A stretch of DNA of 64,000 nucleotides, taken from contig QPMI01000408.1 in the NCBI GenBank assembly GCA_004431415.1, forward strand, positions 620,001-684,000, given 5' to 3'. The translations under genes and the position numbers were made by a program. Below, piece after piece: positions 34,211 to 45,258 of the stretch (its first letter is position 1; every line of letters starts with the position of its first letter). Source of the stretch: Cyanophora paradoxa (Eukaryota; Glaucocystophyceae; Cyanophorales; Cyanophoraceae). The notes under the pieces are model-generated. The model worked only from the letters and a program-made list of their open reading frames with translations. It was not told where the DNA came from and ran no database searches.

Positions 34211-36805
34211 ATGGCAGCGGGCGAAGAGCCCGCGTGGCGCCACATCCTGGAAGCGCCCGCGCCGCGGTGCATCCGGACGCCGCCCTCCCACCGCCTCACG
34301 GACCTGAGGAGCACGGTGCGCCCCGGCCCGCCCCGCCCTAGGCCCGGGGGCTCGACTTCTCAGCTCACGTGCTTTCGCCCGCCTCCAGCTCGTGTTTCGG
34401 GTCCCGCCGCGCCCGGAGACGCCGCCCTCGTCCTCGAGCTCTGACTCCGGGGACGAGAGCGGCTCGAGCTCGCGCTCCAGCAGCAGCTCGGCGGGGGAGA
34501 ATGACGAGCCGGACCCCGCGCTGCCCCCGCCGGGCCCCCCCCCGCCCCCCGCCCTCATCTGGGAGAACCCCCCTACCCCCCGCTCCCACGAGCCTGCCCC
34601 CGTGCGCCCCCGTTCGCCCCCCATTTTTCTCCCTCAACCAGCCCATAACGTACCCCGCGGACCAGGTCGGGTGCCTCTCGCGGCTCGAACAGCCGTACGC
34701 CCCGCTAGGGGTACCCGATTTCAACATCGACCGGCTCCTCCCCCGCGCCCTCCGCGCCAAGTGCGCCCCCTCTACCCCGGCTTTGCCTTCCCCGCCCCCC
34801 TCTTAGCTTAAGGCGGCCTGCAGGATCCTGGGCCCGATCGCCCGGGGGCGCGCCGGGAGCCCGCCCAGCCGCGCGGGCCGCCGGCACGGGCGCGCGGCGC
34901 ACGGGCTCGAGTCCGCGCGGGACCGGAAAGGGCCGCCGCCGGCGGCGGTGCCGGCGGCGCGCCCGGCGGCGGGTGAGGAGCCGCTCCCGCACCCGCAGCG
35001 CCGCGGGGAGGACGGGGGCGCCCCCGCCGAGCGCGAGGCGGCCTTCCGCTACACGATGCTGCTGCGGGCCTCCGCCCCAACCTCGCCCGCCTCGCATCCC
35101 GTGCGGCCCCGCACGCGCCCTCCCCCCCCGCCCGCCCCCCCCCCGCGCCCCCCGCTGACAGGGCCCCCGCAGCGCGCGAGAAGGACGCGTCGGGGTACCA
35201 CTTCCTCCGGAAGGTCTGGCACCGCTCCGAGGAGGTCGCCAAGCGCGTGCGGGTGCGCTGTACCCCTCCTTTTGATCCTTTTATTCCGGATGCGACCGGC
35301 CGCGCAGGCCGGGGCGTCGCGCCGCGAGGCGCTGGCGGGGACGGCGGCCCCGCGCCCGTCATCGTCTCTCGAGTGGGCGGCCCTCCCGCCGGCCGCGGCC
35401 GCCCATCCCGAGCCGCCCGCGGGGCCCTCGCCCGAGCCCTCGCCCTCGCCCTCCCCGGGGCAGAGGGCCGCCGGCCGCTTCGCGCGGGGCCGCGGCCTCG
35501 CCGTCTCCGTCGGGGAAGAGGGCCGGCCGGCCGGGGGGGTAGACCCCTCCGTGCTGCCCGTCGAGCCCCACAGGGTCCCGCGGGGGGTAGAGAAGGAGGC
35601 GGCGGAGGGGGCGGAGGAGACGGCGGGGCAGCGGGAGCGGCGCAAGCTGCGGGAGGAGGCGGTCCGGGAGGGGCCCGCCGCCCCGCGGCCCTCCCTCTTT
35701 CCCCACCAGGTCCGATCCCGTACCCCCTTCCCCCCCCTCCCTACCCCGCTTCCCTCCTCTTACTCACCGCTTACACCGCGCGCAGCTCGCGCACCACCTC
35801 CCGGGGGGCCCGATCGACGAGCCGCCCCTCCCCGCGGCGGGCGGGGCCCGCCCCAGCCGCGCGGCCCACGAGCCCCAGGTCCGGCCGCCCCCCTCGATGC
35901 CCGCCTCGCGTGACACCCCCCTCGCAGCGCGGGCGCCGGTGGTCCCACGACGGCGCTCACGAGGGGTATCAGGTTCGCCCGCGGGGCGCCCATCCGTACC
36001 CCGGCCCTCAATCCTGTACCCCCTCCCGCAGGACTTCGACGTCGTGCAGCGCGAGATGAGGAAGCGGCTCCTCGTCCGCATGGAGCGGTGCGAGCGCAGC
36101 GACGTGCCCCCCTCTCACCTCTTCCCCTGTCCTGAAAGGGGGGTGCGTGCAGGCTCGGGGTGGTGCGGGCGGACCGCGCGCTGCGGAAGAGCCTGGCGTC
36201 GCAGCTGGACCGGGGCGGGCCGCCCGCGGCCGCCGCCGCCCCCGGGAGCGCGCCCCGCCCCATCTCCGTCCTCTCCCTCGCCTCTACCCCCGGCCTCTCC
36301 CCTCTCCTGCCCCCGCCGCGGGCGGCGTCGCCCCAGAAGGGTCCCCAGCCGCCCCCCAGCCCCTCCCCGGCCGACCTGGACGGCCTGGGCCCCGACCGCG
36401 GGAGGGGTACGCGCGCCGCGGAGCTCCGCTTCGTCGAGCGGCTCGCGAGGGCCGGCGGCCCGGGGGGTACGGTCTCCCGGGACGCCCTCTTCAGCGCCGT
36501 GAACCGTACCCCCCCGGCGGACCTCCGCGCGAGCAACCGGCTCCGGCTCCTCGTCGCCGCGCTCGTCAACGAGGTACCCCGCAGCCTATCCTCCCCCGCC
36601 TCTGGCCGTCCTGATGCTGGGGGCGCGCGCGCAGCTGGGGGCGCAGCGGGAGTTCGCGGCGTTCGCGGCCGCGCGGGGCCTTCCCTTCCGCTCCGGCGCC
36701 GGCGAGGGCCCTCCCCGCTTCTCCCCCGGGCCGCTCAGCCCCCCGCTGGGCAACCGCCCCCGGCCCCACACGTCCCTTCATGGCCATCTCAACGTCCCCC
36801 CCTAG
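34211..36805 (+). CDS. Unidentified Ser/Pro-rich, probably nuclear protein
   Basis: I do not recognise this gene. Start MAAGEEPAWRHILEAPAPRC, spliced at about 34315-34386 to LVFRVPPRPETPPSSSSSDS, a Ser/Asp/Glu stretch and a Pro-rich segment. Later exons contain PADQVGCLSRLEQPYAPLGV, PDFNIDRLLPRALRAKC, KDASGYHFLRKVWHRSEEVA, GRRWSHDGAHEGY, DFDVVQREMRKRLLVRMERC, ADRALRKSLASQLDRGG and AAELRFVERLARAGGPGGTV. It ends PRPHTSLHGHLNVPP. The pattern of short ordered modules joined by low-complexity Pro/Arg/Glu linkers looks like a chromatin or transcription regulator, consistent with its place head to head with a PCGF gene, but that is only context. Introns often start GTACCCC. Coding status is supported by consistent splicing and the spacing of conserved-looking blocks. 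Confidence 0.5.
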
Positions 36806-37423
36806 CTTACGTTCGGCCCGTTTGTAAGATCAGACCGATCCCTAGCCTAGTAGCTGGTACCAACTATCTTGCAATTGTGTGTAATTTCCTCTTGAGACAA
36901 TGCCCTGTTTGGCATGCGCATGGCCGGCCGCGGGCCGCGGGGGCAGCCGGCAGCCCAGTGACTCAGTGAGCTACAGATCTAGATCTGCGTGACTTATTTT
37001 CTGATCGCAGTACACTATACTATCATAGTATGATGATAGTGCTGACTTTTTCAAGTGGCGCCGCGGCCCGCGGCCGGGGCCAGCCCTCAGGGCCTGGGCC
37101 CGCGTCCCGGGGAGTCCCTCGAGCCTCGGAGCTAGCTTAAGCTTAGTCGTGCTCAATGCCCGGCGGCCATGATGCCATGATGATGGCCATTTAATTTCAA
37201 CGTACCACGGGCGGGCCCCCTAAGTCAACGCATGCGCAGTCTAGATCTGCCAGGCTGGACCGAAGTATCTTCAAAAGCTTGTAATTGGGCGCAATTTCCT
37301 CTTGAAACTTTGGCTATTCTATAGCTATAGCTATCCTTGAGACTGAATGTACTACGGTGCATGGAAGGGGGCGGCCCGGCGGAGACGATGGAGAGGCACT
37401 GCATGAATAGGTCGGGCTTCTAG
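36806..37423. other. Spacer, convergent 3' ends
   Basis: No supported gene. Palindrome-rich (AGATCTAGATCT at 36974-36986, ACTATACTATCATAGTATGATGATAGT at 37012-37040, CTATAGCTATAGCTATCC near 37318-37336) and lower in GC. Confidence 0.6.
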
Positions 37424-39610
37424 CTATAGCCACTTCTTGTACTTGAAGACGGCGAGGAGGAGGGCCGTGGAGATGATGATCTCCGCCAAGATGAGCCCGA
37501 AGGGGCCCATGTCGCTGCCCCCGTCCGTCTGGTAGGGGATGTCGATGTTCTGTGGGGGTTCGGTTAGCAGAGAATCAGAAAACGGGGGCGGTGGGGGGGT
37601 ACCTGGCTGAACATGCCCGAGACGAGCGTGTGCCAGAAGACGACTGGGCCGACCAGCGCCGTGCACTGCATCGGGTTTGGCTCGTGCGGGCTACAGCGAA
37701 TCTTGCCGTTGGGGAGGAAGAGAGGAAAGATTGGGGGGTACCCGCATGATGTAGTTGGTCTTGGCGGCCGACTCTGCGAGCTCGAGCTGGAGCCGGTCCT
37801 GGTTGCTGACCTGCGGCCCGGCCGAACGTCAGGCTTGGCTCCGGCTTGTTTGATTAGAAGAGAGAGCGCTAAGGCGCCTGGGCGGATCGGAGGCTGTCGG
37901 CGGCCGCGTTGGCGCGGAGGAGCGAGCCCTCGAGCTTCGAGTGGACGTCCCTAACGTACGGCGCCAGCCCGCCCGCCGCGATGCGCCCTGCCCGCCCCGT
38001 CCCTCAGAGCGCGCCCAGGGCCAGGGGCGCTCGTGAAACCGTTGAACGCGCACGGAGCGGGGCGCGGTCGGCGGAGGGGGTGAGGAGGGCCCCCGTGACC
38101 TCGCACTTCGTATCCAGGAGGCCCTGCGCGCCGCGCGCGTGCGCAGGTGAGCGTCGGGCAGGCGGCAGGGCCCTGGGGCGACTGCCCGGTCGCTCGCCTT
38201 CAGGGCGTCGATGCGGCGGCGGAGCAGCATAATCCGCCGCAGGACGGTGTCCCGCAGCGCGCGGCCCGCTGCGCCCTGCCGCCGCCTGAGCCGAGCGGGG
38301 GCTGGCGCGGGGGCGGGGTACTGCAAGGGCGCACGGAGCCGGAGACGATCTCGCGGCCGATGGCCTCCGCCTCCTCCTCCACCGCCGCCAGCGGCGGAGC
38401 GATCGAGTCGGCCACCGTGTCCAGGATCGCGTACGTCAGCGCCTGTACCCGGCTCGTCCTCAGTCTCGGGGGTACAGCGGATCATTCGGGGGGTACGACG
38501 AGCCTCGGCGGAGAGTTCGGCGGCGGCAGCGGCGTGCGCGGCGGCGGCGGCAGGTGCCGCTGCTGCGCTCCGCCGGAGGGCACGGAGCCTGTCCAGTACC
38601 TGCCGGGGTACGTGAGCCTCGCTGGCGCTTCTGGGGTACAGGAATCGCACTCGGTGCTCCAGAAGGTCGCCGAGGGAGTCCTGGAGGCGGGGGGGCGGCT
38701 CGGGCTCGGCTCGGGCTCGCAAATCGCCGTACCCCCCCGGAGAACGCGTACCCGGTGGAAGGAGAGGACGGCGTCCTCCATGAGGACGATGTGGAGGGCG
38801 GCGGTGCGGACGGGCTTCACCTCGAGCGCGAACTCGGAGCCGGAGAGGGGCGCCGGGCGCCGCGCCTGCGCCCGGGCGGCCAGGGCGCGGAAGAGCCGCC
38901 GGACGGCCCGCGAGGCGCGCCGGGCGGCGCCGACGTCGCGGAGGGCGTCCCGTCGGGCGCCGCCGACGGGGGGGTGGAGCGCGAGGGAGATGCGGGGGTG
39001 GGCGGACTGGGCGAGGGAGCGGGCGGGGTGCAGGGAGTCGTCGGGGAGAGGCGTGGAGGAGGGGGCGCCCGGCCCCGAGGCGGTGACGATGACGGCCAGC
39101 GACACGAAAACGTACTCGTCGAAGTGCTCGACCTGCCGCGGGGTCAGCGCGGGCGGGGCGGGGCGGGTCGGGGGCTCCTCGCCTTCTCGTGCACGTCCGC
39201 CGCGAAGCAGTCCTCGGTCGTGACGGGGTGCAGCTCGAAGAGGCGCTCTACGAAGTCCATATCTGCGCTCACCCGCTCGCTCGGGACACAGCGGCCGCGG
39301 GCCGCGGCGGGGAGCACCGGCGATGGTGGGCGCCTCGAAGTCGAGCCAGGGCGGGCTCTCCGGCGAGCGCCTTCTGGCGATCTCCTCGAGCTGCGCGATG
39401 CTGGGGACGTCCTCCATGCCCAGGCGCCCCACCACGTTCACCACGCGCCGAGCGCCGAGGCCGCCGGGCCGCGCCTGCGGGCGCGTCGAGGGGCCGGCGC
39501 CGTCCCCGAGCGCTGCAGGATCCAGCGGCCGACCCTGCAGCAGCGGTGCGTCCGAGCCCTGCGAGCGGCCGCTCTGTCGCGCGTACACGGGGGCGCATCT
39601 CGGCCGCCAT
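37424..39610 (-). CDS. CorA-like divalent-cation channel
   Basis: CorA/MIT family proteins are pentameric Mg2+ (or Zn2+, Co2+) channels with a long cytosolic funnel and two C-terminal membrane helices. The N-terminal region has NVVGRLGMEDVPSIAQLEEI, then MDFVERLFELHPVTTEDCF (matching CorA HPL..ED), RQVEHFDEYVFVSLAVIV (CorA K.E.F..Y.F....) and VKPVRTAALHIVLMEDAVLS. The first TM segment reads CTALVGPVVFWHTLVSGMF and runs into SQNIDIPYQTDGG. The second is FGLILAEIIISTALLLAVFK, with a basic end YKKWL. The signature GMN is altered: GMFSQN stands at that place. The penultimate Lys pair (KKWL) could act as an ER-retrieval KKxx signal. The start at 39610 (MAAEMRPR) is the first Met available, but its splice to the next exon is uncertain. 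Confidence 0.75.
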
Positions 39611-39803
39611 TACGCACCGCATCGCTGGGAGGTGGAGGCTGCCTCCCGCGTATCGAGGGGCTCTTCGGCGGGAGCCTCATGGAAAGCCACGCCAATTCGT
39701 CGCCAAACGAAGGGGGGGTAGGTTCAGTTTGGGGGTAGAGCGGCCGGAGCCTACTTTGGGAGGTCCCGTTTTCCAACATCACAGCAGCGTCGGACGGGCC
39801 AAA
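39611..39803. promoter_or_regulatory. 193-bp divergent promoter, CorA-like / NDK fusion
   Basis: Two starts face away from each other with under 200 bp between them. No clear TATA box. Presumed bidirectional promoter. Confidence 0.35.
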
Positions 39804-42277
39804 ATGCCTCTCGAACGCACTCTCGCCATGATCAAACCCGATGCGGTGGCCGCCGGGAGCGACACGGCCATCATGGAGCAGATCGAAGCGAACGGCTTCA
39901 CGATTGTCGCGAAGCAGAAGTATCAGGTCAGCATGCATTCGGGCTTGCCTGGAGAGGCCGCTGGGCCCTAGCAGCCACGCTACGCGCACGCGCGCAGACT
40001 TCTAGTTTCCGCGGGTGACACGCTGTGCGGCGCAGCTCACGAAGGAGAAGGCGGAGGAGTTCTATGCCGAGCACAACGGCAAGCCCTTCTTCGAGGGCCT
40101 GGTGAACTTCATGATCAGGCACGCCACTTTCCTTGGAATGCGGAGCCGCACATGCAGCGGGTTAGGGGCGCGGCGGGAGTCTGATTCGGAGCGTTCTGCA
40201 GCGGCCCCATTTGGGCACTGGTTCTCTCCCGGGAGAACGCTATCGCGGAGTGGCGCAAGCTCATGGGCCCGACCAACTCCACGAAGGCCAAGCAGGAGGC
40301 GCCGGAGAGGTGAGGGCACTCGGAGCGATACGAAATACAATTCGGAATCCGAATCTTGATTACTCCCCGCTCCCCGCAGCCTTCGCGCCAAGTTCGGCAC
40401 TGACGGGCAGAAGAACGCGACTCACGGCAGCGACTCTCCCCAGAGCGCTGCGCGCGAGATCAAGTTCCACTTCCCGAAGCGTGCGCTCGCTAGCTAAAGG
40501 CGGGAGGGCATGAAACGGCTGACCTCCCGGCTGACCTCTTTGTCTTGCAGTCACCTCGGACCCTCTCCCCGTCGGCGCCAGCGCGCGCGAGTACCTGCAG
40601 TCCACTGTCCTTCCTGTCCTCACCACTGCTCTCACCCAGCTTGTGAAGACCAAGCCCTCCGATCCCATCGTGCGCCTCAGCGGTATTTTCGACCTCCGTT
40701 TGCATGGCGCTCATTCGGTCCCGCCTGCAGTCGTGGCTCGCGGACTGGCTCCTGGATAACAACCCGAACAAGCCGAAGGTTCACGAGGCTGGCGTTCCGG
40801 TAAATCCGCCCTGCGCTGCGATGGGCCTGCACAAATTGATCCGAGCGCAGCCGAAGGCCGCACCCGCGCCCACCGCCGCTGCGCCCGCTGCCGCGACCCC
40901 CGAGCCCGCGCCCGCCGCGGCACCGGCGGCAGAGGTCAAGTCTGGCCTCATCTCCGGCAAGAAGGTCGTGTTCGTCCTCGGCGGCCCCGGCTCCGGCAAG
41001 GGCACCCAGTGCGAGCGCATTGTCAAGGAGTTCGACTGCGCCCACGTCTCGGCCGGCGACCTCCTGCGCGAGGAGGCGAAGAGCGGCTCGGAGCAGGGCA
41101 ACATGATCCAGGAGATGATGAAGGAGGGCAAGATCGTGCCCGGCTCGGTCACCATCAACCTGCTTCGCCAGTTCCTGGAGAAGACGGACAAGAAGACCGT
41201 CCTCATCGACGGCTTCCCGCGCGAGATGCAGCAGGCCATCGATTTCGAGACCGGGGTCCGCCTCTGCCGACGCACCCGGCTGACCGCGCCTTTCCAGCTC
41301 ACCTCCGTGTGCAGATCACGCCCTGCGAGTTCGTTCTCTTCTTCGACTGCCCAGAGGAGGTCATGGAGGAGCGGCTCATCAAGCGCGGCGAGACCAGCGG
41401 CCGCGCCGACGACAACATCGAGACCATCAAGAAGCGCTTCCGGACCTTCATCGAGACCAGCATGCCCGTCATCGCGCACTTCGAGAAGACGGGCCGCGTG
41501 CGCCAGATCTCGTCCGTCCCCACCCCCGACGAGGTCTACGCCGAAGTCCGGAAGCTCTTCTCCACGTGCGCGGCCGCGCCCTCCCTTCCTCGCGCCTCTT
41601 CGCCCGTCTTACGTGTGTGTCCGCAGCTCGCCGGCCCCCGCTCCGATCACCGGCAAGAAGGTCGTGTTCGTTCTCGGCGGCCCCGGCTCCGGCAAGGGCA
41701 CCCAGTGCGCCAACCTGCTGGCCGACTTCCCGAGCATGGCGCACGTTTCGGCCGGCGACCTCCTGCGCGAGGAGGCGAAGAGCGGCTCGGAGCAGGGCAA
41801 CATGATCCAGGAGATGATGAACGAGGGCAAGATCGTGCCCGGCTCCGTTACCATCAACCTGCTCCGCCAGTTCCTGCAGAAGACGGACAAGAAGACCGTC
41901 CTCATCGACGGCTTCCCGCGCGAGATGCAGCAGGCCTTGGACTTCGAGGGCCAGATCTGCCCGTGCGAGTTTGTCCTGTACTTCGACTGCCCCGAGGAGG
42001 TCATGGAGGAGCGCCTTCTCAAGCGTGGCGAGACCAGCGGCCGCGCTGATGACAACATCGAGACCATCAAGAAGCGCTTCCGGACCTTCGTGGAGACCAG
42101 CAAGCCGGTAGTTGATCACTTTGAGACTCAGGGCAAGACCCGGAAGGTTTGCACCTGATCTGCTATGAATGTTTTGCTGCCGTTCCCTGACCACCCTTCA
42201 TGCAGATCTCTTCCGTGCCGCCCCCGCAGGAGGTGTACGCAGAAGTCAAGGCTCTCTTCGAGGGCGGCGACTTCTAG
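39804..42277 (+). CDS. NDK - Dpy-30 - adenylate kinase - adenylate kinase fusion
   Basis: The first domain (39804 to about 40480) is a nucleoside diphosphate kinase of the NME5/group II type: [56 protein letters not shown], and catalytic His in [18 protein letters not shown] Dpy-30 motif follows across introns: [20 protein letters not shown], then [16 protein letters not shown]. After an Ala/Pro linker come two adenylate-kinase (AK1-like) domains, each with [49 protein letters not shown] and [20 protein letters not shown]. It ends [11 protein letters not shown]. The in-frame TAA at 40495-40497 is removed if the donor at 40480/40481 (AAGC|GTGCGC) is used, which also yields the Dpy-30 frame. 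The first NDK intron begins GC. Dpy-30 motifs with NDK or AK domains are typical of flagellar proteins, so an axonemal role in local ATP/ADP balance is likely. Confidence 0.85.
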
Positions 42278-42496
42278 ATCTGCTCCCTAGATGCGCGTGT
42301 AGAGTTGTATAGGCAGGTTGCTCCAGAATTCTATCAAACCGTGCTCCACGGCTCCTGCATGCACAGGGCACCTGCAGCTGCCTCGTACTAGATGAAACTT
42401 GATTGGAAGTTATGCTGGCAGAGTCTTACTTACTCTCATATCTAAAACTGGCAAAGGACCTGGCCTAAAGCAGTCTGCACAAAGAGAAGTCTATAG
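42278..42496. other. Short spacer, convergent 3' ends
   Basis: About 220 bp between two converging genes, lower in GC; nothing else seen. Confidence 0.5.
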
Positions 42497-45258
42497 CTAT
42501 GTCTCGCCAAAGAGCTCGTTCTCCAGTTCAAGTGCTACCTCATCTGAGTCTAGCGAGCCAGAGGATGCTGGAGATGCAGGTTCCCTCTGCTCGGATCTGT
42601 CTTCTTCTCGGTCATTGCTTGTCAATGGCGCGCTGGGCAGCGTGTCTGTGGTGGAGCTTGGCAATGTGGGAGAAGTTTGCTGGGCAGGAGCGGGGGTTGT
42701 CAACCGAGGAGGCACTTGCGAAGTCTCCAGTCGGAGTGTGTTTGGTCTCTGTTGGGTTCTTTCGGAATCTGGAAGGCCAGCAACACCTAGAGAGAAATCT
42801 GCCTCATTTGGACGCTTCCAGCTCTTTGCAGCTTCCCAAAGCCTGCGCAAGAAAAGCTGGTTTGAAAACGATTGCATGGTCGGACACTGCCTTGCAAACC
42901 AGTTGAGATGAACGATTCGAATGGTAGGACATGTTAATGCCTGTGTCACCTTCGCAGTCCCAGGCTGTGCCCCACGTTAGCATTTTGACGGATTGCAACA
43001 AAAGATTCCATGCACACCTTCATAGCGATCAGGTGCGTGACGACAGGACTAATCTCAGTGTGGCACTGAGCGCCAAAAGTCTCTGCAAGTTGCCACGCTT
43101 GGGCTCTGCGAGCTCTTTTTTTAGCTTGGTCTCATTACCAGTATGCCAAATACTCAAACCTGCTTGGCGGCATGTTTGTCGGAAACACACCCGAGAAGAC
43201 ACAATGCACTCCCTGAAGCACCTCACGCCGAACGTTCTCTAGAATTTCCTGCGGGGCAATCATGATCTGCATTATTCCGTGAGGGAAAGGCTCATGCGCA
43301 CCCTCACATCCGGGAAGGATGAAGATGGGAAGTTCGATCCTCGAGACCGTTCTCTATCTACAACCGCAAAGAATCGACTGTGCACCTCCTTTAAAACCTG
43401 AAAATGTTGCGGCATTAATGACAACTGACACAGAAGAATCAGCAGAGGCAGACCCGAAGCATGTAAGAGAGCTGCAAATCTTCAGTGATGTTGTACTGCC
43501 ATCGGCTGATTGAGGAAGGTGGGATGAACTCCAGCGTGATGGGAGGTGGAGGACTGTTGTTGCTTGACGGTGATGCCGATGCAGAGTTGGCTGGTCCTCC
43601 GCCAGATGACTGTGAGTCGTCTACCTGACCATCATCGCTCGGTTCCAGTGGAGTCTCCACCGTTGGAGTCTGAACGGCGTTGGAACTCGATGGCTGTGGT
43701 GATACCAAGCTCGAGGGGGCCTGTGGTGGTGAACTTGAGGAAGCGGATTGTGTTGGACTCAAGGAAGCTGGAGCAGAAGGGAAAGAGGGTTCGGACACTG
43801 CAGCGGATGCTGCAACACGAGTCAGAACGAGAAAGACTATCTCTGAACCGAGCAAGGGCTGGACAATCATCATTCCACACACACCTCTGGACACCCCTGG
43901 CCTTCTTTGCACGCCTGGGGCACGTGCTGGACCCTGCGTAAAAGACTGCTCAGACAAAGATTGCTCAGACACCTGGAATTAGAACGATCTCACTGGCATT
44001 CTACTGACTCACCGGTAACGATGCTCCAGCAGCATTGTTCACCTCTGGTCCATCCAGGAAAAACGTGTCTGCATCGCTCTCGTTAGCACTCCTTTCAGCT
44101 GGTGTCAAAGAAAAGCAAACAATGCACATGGCTGGATTTGCAGAAGGTTCTTGGATGACTTCCACACATCGTTCCGGTCATCAATGATCAGAACCATTGA
44201 GGTATCACAGGGGAATAGACGCTCTAGCTTCTTTTCCATCGGTTCCGGGGGTCGATTCGGGTCTCGATCCCCCTGCATCTCCTCCCGAGCTGCAATCCGC
44301 TCGTGGAAGTAATGCTTGGATGGGTCGATGATCTCTGATATCTTCTTGGCGTATTCTTGTGTGCCAAAAGTGTAAATGTGGAGCACAAAAAGCTTCGAGA
44401 CCTCCTCGAGGAATGAGAAGAGCCCAGGTCTGCGAAAACGTGTCACCGCAGAATGCCACTTTTACATGCATCTCCATGCTTAAAACAGCATACCTCAGCT
44501 TCACATAGTAATTGAAGTTGCACTTGGGCAGTTGGAAATCGTGAAGGCGGCCAAGACGTGGATCTTTACAGAAAGATTTGTAAGCGAAACGCGCAGCCAG
44601 TTTCCGACGGGCCGTAGCTCACCAGGATCCTGCCACGCGATCACTTCCGGGACTGGAGGGGGTGTCGGATGTGGCTTGTTGCGGTCATACGGCGACTGAG
44701 TGGCATGTAGCAAGGTATGGTCGATATCGAGCACGAGCGATAGCTTTCGCTTCTCAATCAGTAACCGTGCCTCCTCCATCTCGATCTTTGCCGCCACCTG
44801 CAGAGGGACGCGTCGGTGCTGTGTGGCAGCAGGTCCCTAGCGGCGGACCTTGCGCTTGACATAGATGTCCTTCTGCATGGCGTGCTCGAACTTAATGTAC
44901 TTGTTTTTGTTCTCGAGGCTGCGAGATTCGAGAGTTCGAACGAAGACGCACACGAAACATACTGACACGCGCACCTCGAAACGTCGACGGACTCGCTGCA
45001 TTCGCAGCAGATGCCACCGGTCACCATCTCATGCGAGCACGAGTATGTGGAGCTTGAACTTGTGTCGCGCACGCGTCTCGTTCGCTTGGACCTGCTGAAA
45101 GGTCAGGAGGAGGGTAGCTTGCATGTGCAGTGAGCGCACGCTCTCGGCGGGGCCGAGCTAGGTCCCTCATCCATCCCCGAGCCCCTCGCAAGCGCCGGCA
45201 AGCCGTCGACAGCGCCCGCATTCGCCTCGGCGCCACGCGAGCCCTCGCCGTCTTCCAT
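42497..45258 (-). CDS. FCP1: FCP1-type RNA polymerase II CTD phosphatase (FCPH + BRCT)
   Basis: FCP1 dephosphorylates Ser2 of the Pol II CTD and recycles the polymerase. Start MEDGEGSRGAEANAG (45258), spliced to SKRTRRVRDTSS and a Cys motif, CSHEMVTGGICCECSE, like the FCP1 N-terminal C.H....G.C..C. The catalytic block is LSLVLDIDHTLLHATQSPYD (about 44685-44745). Then come KLFVLHIYTFGTQEYAKKI, YFHERIAARE, LERLFPCDTSMVLIIDDRND and VWKSSKNLLQIQP. The C-terminal BRCT reads QEILENVRREVLQGVHCVFS, GVFPTNMPPSRFEYLAYW, AQCHTEISPVVTHLIA and IRIVHLNWFARQC. The acidic end ELENELFGET resembles the FCP1 tail that binds TFIIF. A Ser/Pro-rich linker (43450-43960) is longer than usual. Two CTD phosphatases of different classes occur in this window. 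Confidence 0.9.

Noticed and set aside
33990-34320. Leftward exon with CHLCYMS and ELFSYVEEEVRWVKCW
   Set aside because: It overlaps the first exon of the plus-strand gene, has no partner exons and matches no family I know; left as unannotated spacer.
40481-40550. NDK gene ending at TAA 40497 with a separate Dpy-30/AK gene after it
   Set aside because: A good GT donor at 40481 and acceptor at about 40549 skip the stop and join the NDK end to the Dpy-30 motif in frame. The separate-gene reading leaves the Dpy-30 exon without a start. Kept as an alternative only.
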